Shown here in pieces: positions 63,159-64,000 of a DNA stretch of 64,000 nt. The notes beneath the pieces were generated by a model that saw only the letters and a program-made list of their open reading frames with translations, was not told where the DNA came from and did no database searches. Source of the stretch: Hydractinia symbiolongicarpus (lineage: Eukaryota; Cnidaria; Hydrozoa; Anthoathecata; Hydractiniidae); assembly GCF_029227915.1 (NCBI RefSeq), contig NC_079883.1, positions 29,824,001 to 29,888,000 of the forward strand. Reading direction: 5' to 3'. A program made the translations under genes and the position numbers. The first letter of the stretch is position 1. Every line of letters starts with the position of its first letter.

Positions 63159-64000
63159 GAGTTACAACGGTTGCGTCACATATTCGTACCAACCTGTATT
63201 TAGTGATATCGATATTACTAAGTTATATTGCTTTTAACAGTGAAACGATTGACTGTGGAACTTAATTCAACTAACTTTGGACTGTGACCTTATAAATGTG
63301 ATTAGTGAGCCAACTGGACCCAAGAAGTAACATTCTTCTTAATTTTACATGATTGCCGGAACTGAGCGCTTACACTAGGCGCTGTGGTAGCACTTTATTT
63401 AAAAATTTAAATAAAAAGGTCACTTTTTACTGTGGGACCAATCCTAGCCGTCATCGCGCGCTGAAGAAATAGCGACAGTTTCAAAAACTACATTTCATCG
63501 ACTTCTTGGCGGTATCAATCCGTTTGAGTTACAACGGTTGCGTCACATATTCCTACCAACATGTACTTAGCGAAAGTATTCGTATAATACTAGGTTGCAT
63601 CGCTTTTAACAGTGAAACGTTTGACTGTGGGACTTAATTGAACTGATTATAAACTTTGATCTTATAAATGTGATAAATGAGCCAGTTTGAGTACAAGAAG
63701 TATCATTCTTGTTAATTTGACTTGATTGCTGAAACTCAGCGATTGCACTGGGCACTGTGTTGTGGTTTTATTTAAAAATTAAGTTAAATAAGTCACTTTT
63801 AACTGTGGGAGCAATCCCAGCCGTTAGTTCGCGCTGAATAAACAAAGACGGTTTCAAAAACTACATTTCAATGACCTTCTAACGTTGTTAATCCGTTTGA
63901 GTTACAACGGTTGCGTCACATATTCGTACCAACATGTATTTTATGATTTTTTTCCGATGTGACTAAGTTGCATCGCTTTTAACAGTGAAACGATTGACTG
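63159..64000 (+). repeat. HOR-7, copy C (partial, two monomers skipped)
   Basis: Anchors are 63159, 63526 and 63899, and the last monomer is cut by the window end. The first monomer follows copy B. The monomer at 63526 has the left flank of the 60921 type but turns into the 61667 type inside the core at about 63526-63550, so two monomers are missing. Its second half carries GCACTGTGTTGTGGTTTTA near 63750, which I saw nowhere else in the window. Confidence 0.88.

Larger units (their letters stand above)
1..64000 (+). repeat. Satellite DNA array, ~372-bp monomer, 172 anchored head-to-tail copies
   Basis: The core GAGTTACAACGGTTGCG, or a variant with one to a few changes, recurs about every 372 bp on the + strand from base 18 to base 63899, and I saw no inverted monomer. 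Every 300-base stretch checked aligns to the same consensus. Landmarks in order from the anchor are: the core (1-30), TTTAGCGATA or TTTAGTGATT (about 41-50), AACAGTGAAACG (about 83-94), ACTGTGGGAC (about 99-108), ACATTCTTCTTAATT (about 178-193), GCTGGAA(C/T)TCAGCG (about 203-216), an A/T-rich tract (about 241-277), a second ACTGTGGGAC (about 277-286), and TTTCATTGACT (about 341-351). The monomer is about 36% G+C by hand count. No coding region, RNA gene or mobile element interrupts the array. The organism is probably a eukaryote, and I do not recognise the satellite family. Confidence 0.98.

Noticed and set aside
1-64000. CENP-B box (TTCG, four bases, A, two bases, CGGG)
   Set aside because: I compared the TTCG sites of the consensus (ATTCGTACC, ATTCGGATA, ATTCGGGTA, GTTCGCGCT) on both strands. 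None carries the required A and CGGG at the right spacing.
1-64000. RNA polymerase III promoter: TGGGCGCTGTGG looks like a tRNA A box and GGTATCAATCC looks like a B box
   Set aside because: The B-box likeness is only partial, the two elements are about 135 bp apart (longer than in tRNA genes or tRNA-derived SINEs), T runs that would terminate transcription lie between them, and no cloverleaf can be drawn.
1-64000. CRISPR array, because short conserved cores are regularly spaced
   Set aside because: The spacing is about 372 bp and the intervening sequence is itself repeated and homologous. There are no unique spacers and no cas genes.
1-64000. Mobile element or rolling-circle element as the source of the repeat
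   Set aside because: No terminal inverted repeats, target-site duplications, transposase or reverse-transcriptase frame is seen, and monomers join directly without flanking sequence. An origin from an element cannot be excluded, but nothing here shows it.
1-64000. Naming the satellite or species
   Set aside because: I do not recognise the monomer. A database search with the consensus would be decisive: a strong hit to a named satellite would identify the clade, and no hit would support a lineage-specific repeat.

Overview
The window is one uninterrupted block of satellite DNA. A monomer of about 372 bp is repeated head to tail from base 1 to base 64000, always in the same orientation. Using the first G of the core GAGTTACAACGG (or its close variants) as the anchor of each monomer, I placed 172 anchors from 18 to 63899. 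Spacing is almost always 370-373 bp, with a few of 366-375. There are two exceptions: a 365-bp lineage between 2994 and 14855, and one 622-bp gap at 19326-19948, where about 120 bp of satellite is missing. A hand count on one consensus monomer gives about 36% G+C. I found no gene, tRNA, rRNA, transposon, CRISPR array or unrelated unique sequence. All open frames of up to about 94 codons are chance frames in the repeat, recurring only because the repeat recurs.

A long homogeneous array with multi-monomer higher-order repeats (HORs) points to a eukaryotic chromosome, in centromeric, pericentromeric or other heterochromatin. I do not recognise the monomer as a named satellite and cannot name the species. 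Monomers of about 370 bp (roughly two nucleosomes) occur in both animals and plants.

The array is a patchwork of local HOR families, each homogenised over a few kilobases. (1) 1-7460: an 8-monomer HOR of 2971 bp in two nearly identical copies, preceded by a 5-monomer recombined derivative. (2) 7822-18430: a 10-monomer base HOR (3711 bp), present once with an extra 4-monomer duplication (14 monomers, 5186 bp), once with an extra 2-monomer duplication (12 monomers, 4456 bp), then a partial third copy. (3) 19948-28881: a 14-monomer HOR (5212 bp) followed by a rearranged 11-monomer copy. (4) 28882-34160: a 5-monomer HOR with a nested trimer duplication in one copy and a nested dimer duplication in the other. 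(5) 38565-43038: a 6-monomer HOR (2237 bp), two copies. (6) 43039-54650: an 11-monomer HOR (4100 bp), a 13-monomer variant and a partial third copy, built partly from monomer types of the 6-mer. (7) about 57320-64000: a 7-monomer HOR (2605 bp), two full copies with partial copies on each side. Less ordered monomers lie between these blocks (18430-19947, 34161-38564, 54651-57320).

The window holds no genes working together. Its biology is recombination: hybrid monomers mark in-register unequal exchange, with repeated gains or losses of two or three monomers. Within the monomer there are short dyad-symmetric elements, a well-conserved core, an A/T-tract segment and traces of an ancient two-part origin. 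Exact HOR copy counts depend on the assembly of near-identical repeats being correct.
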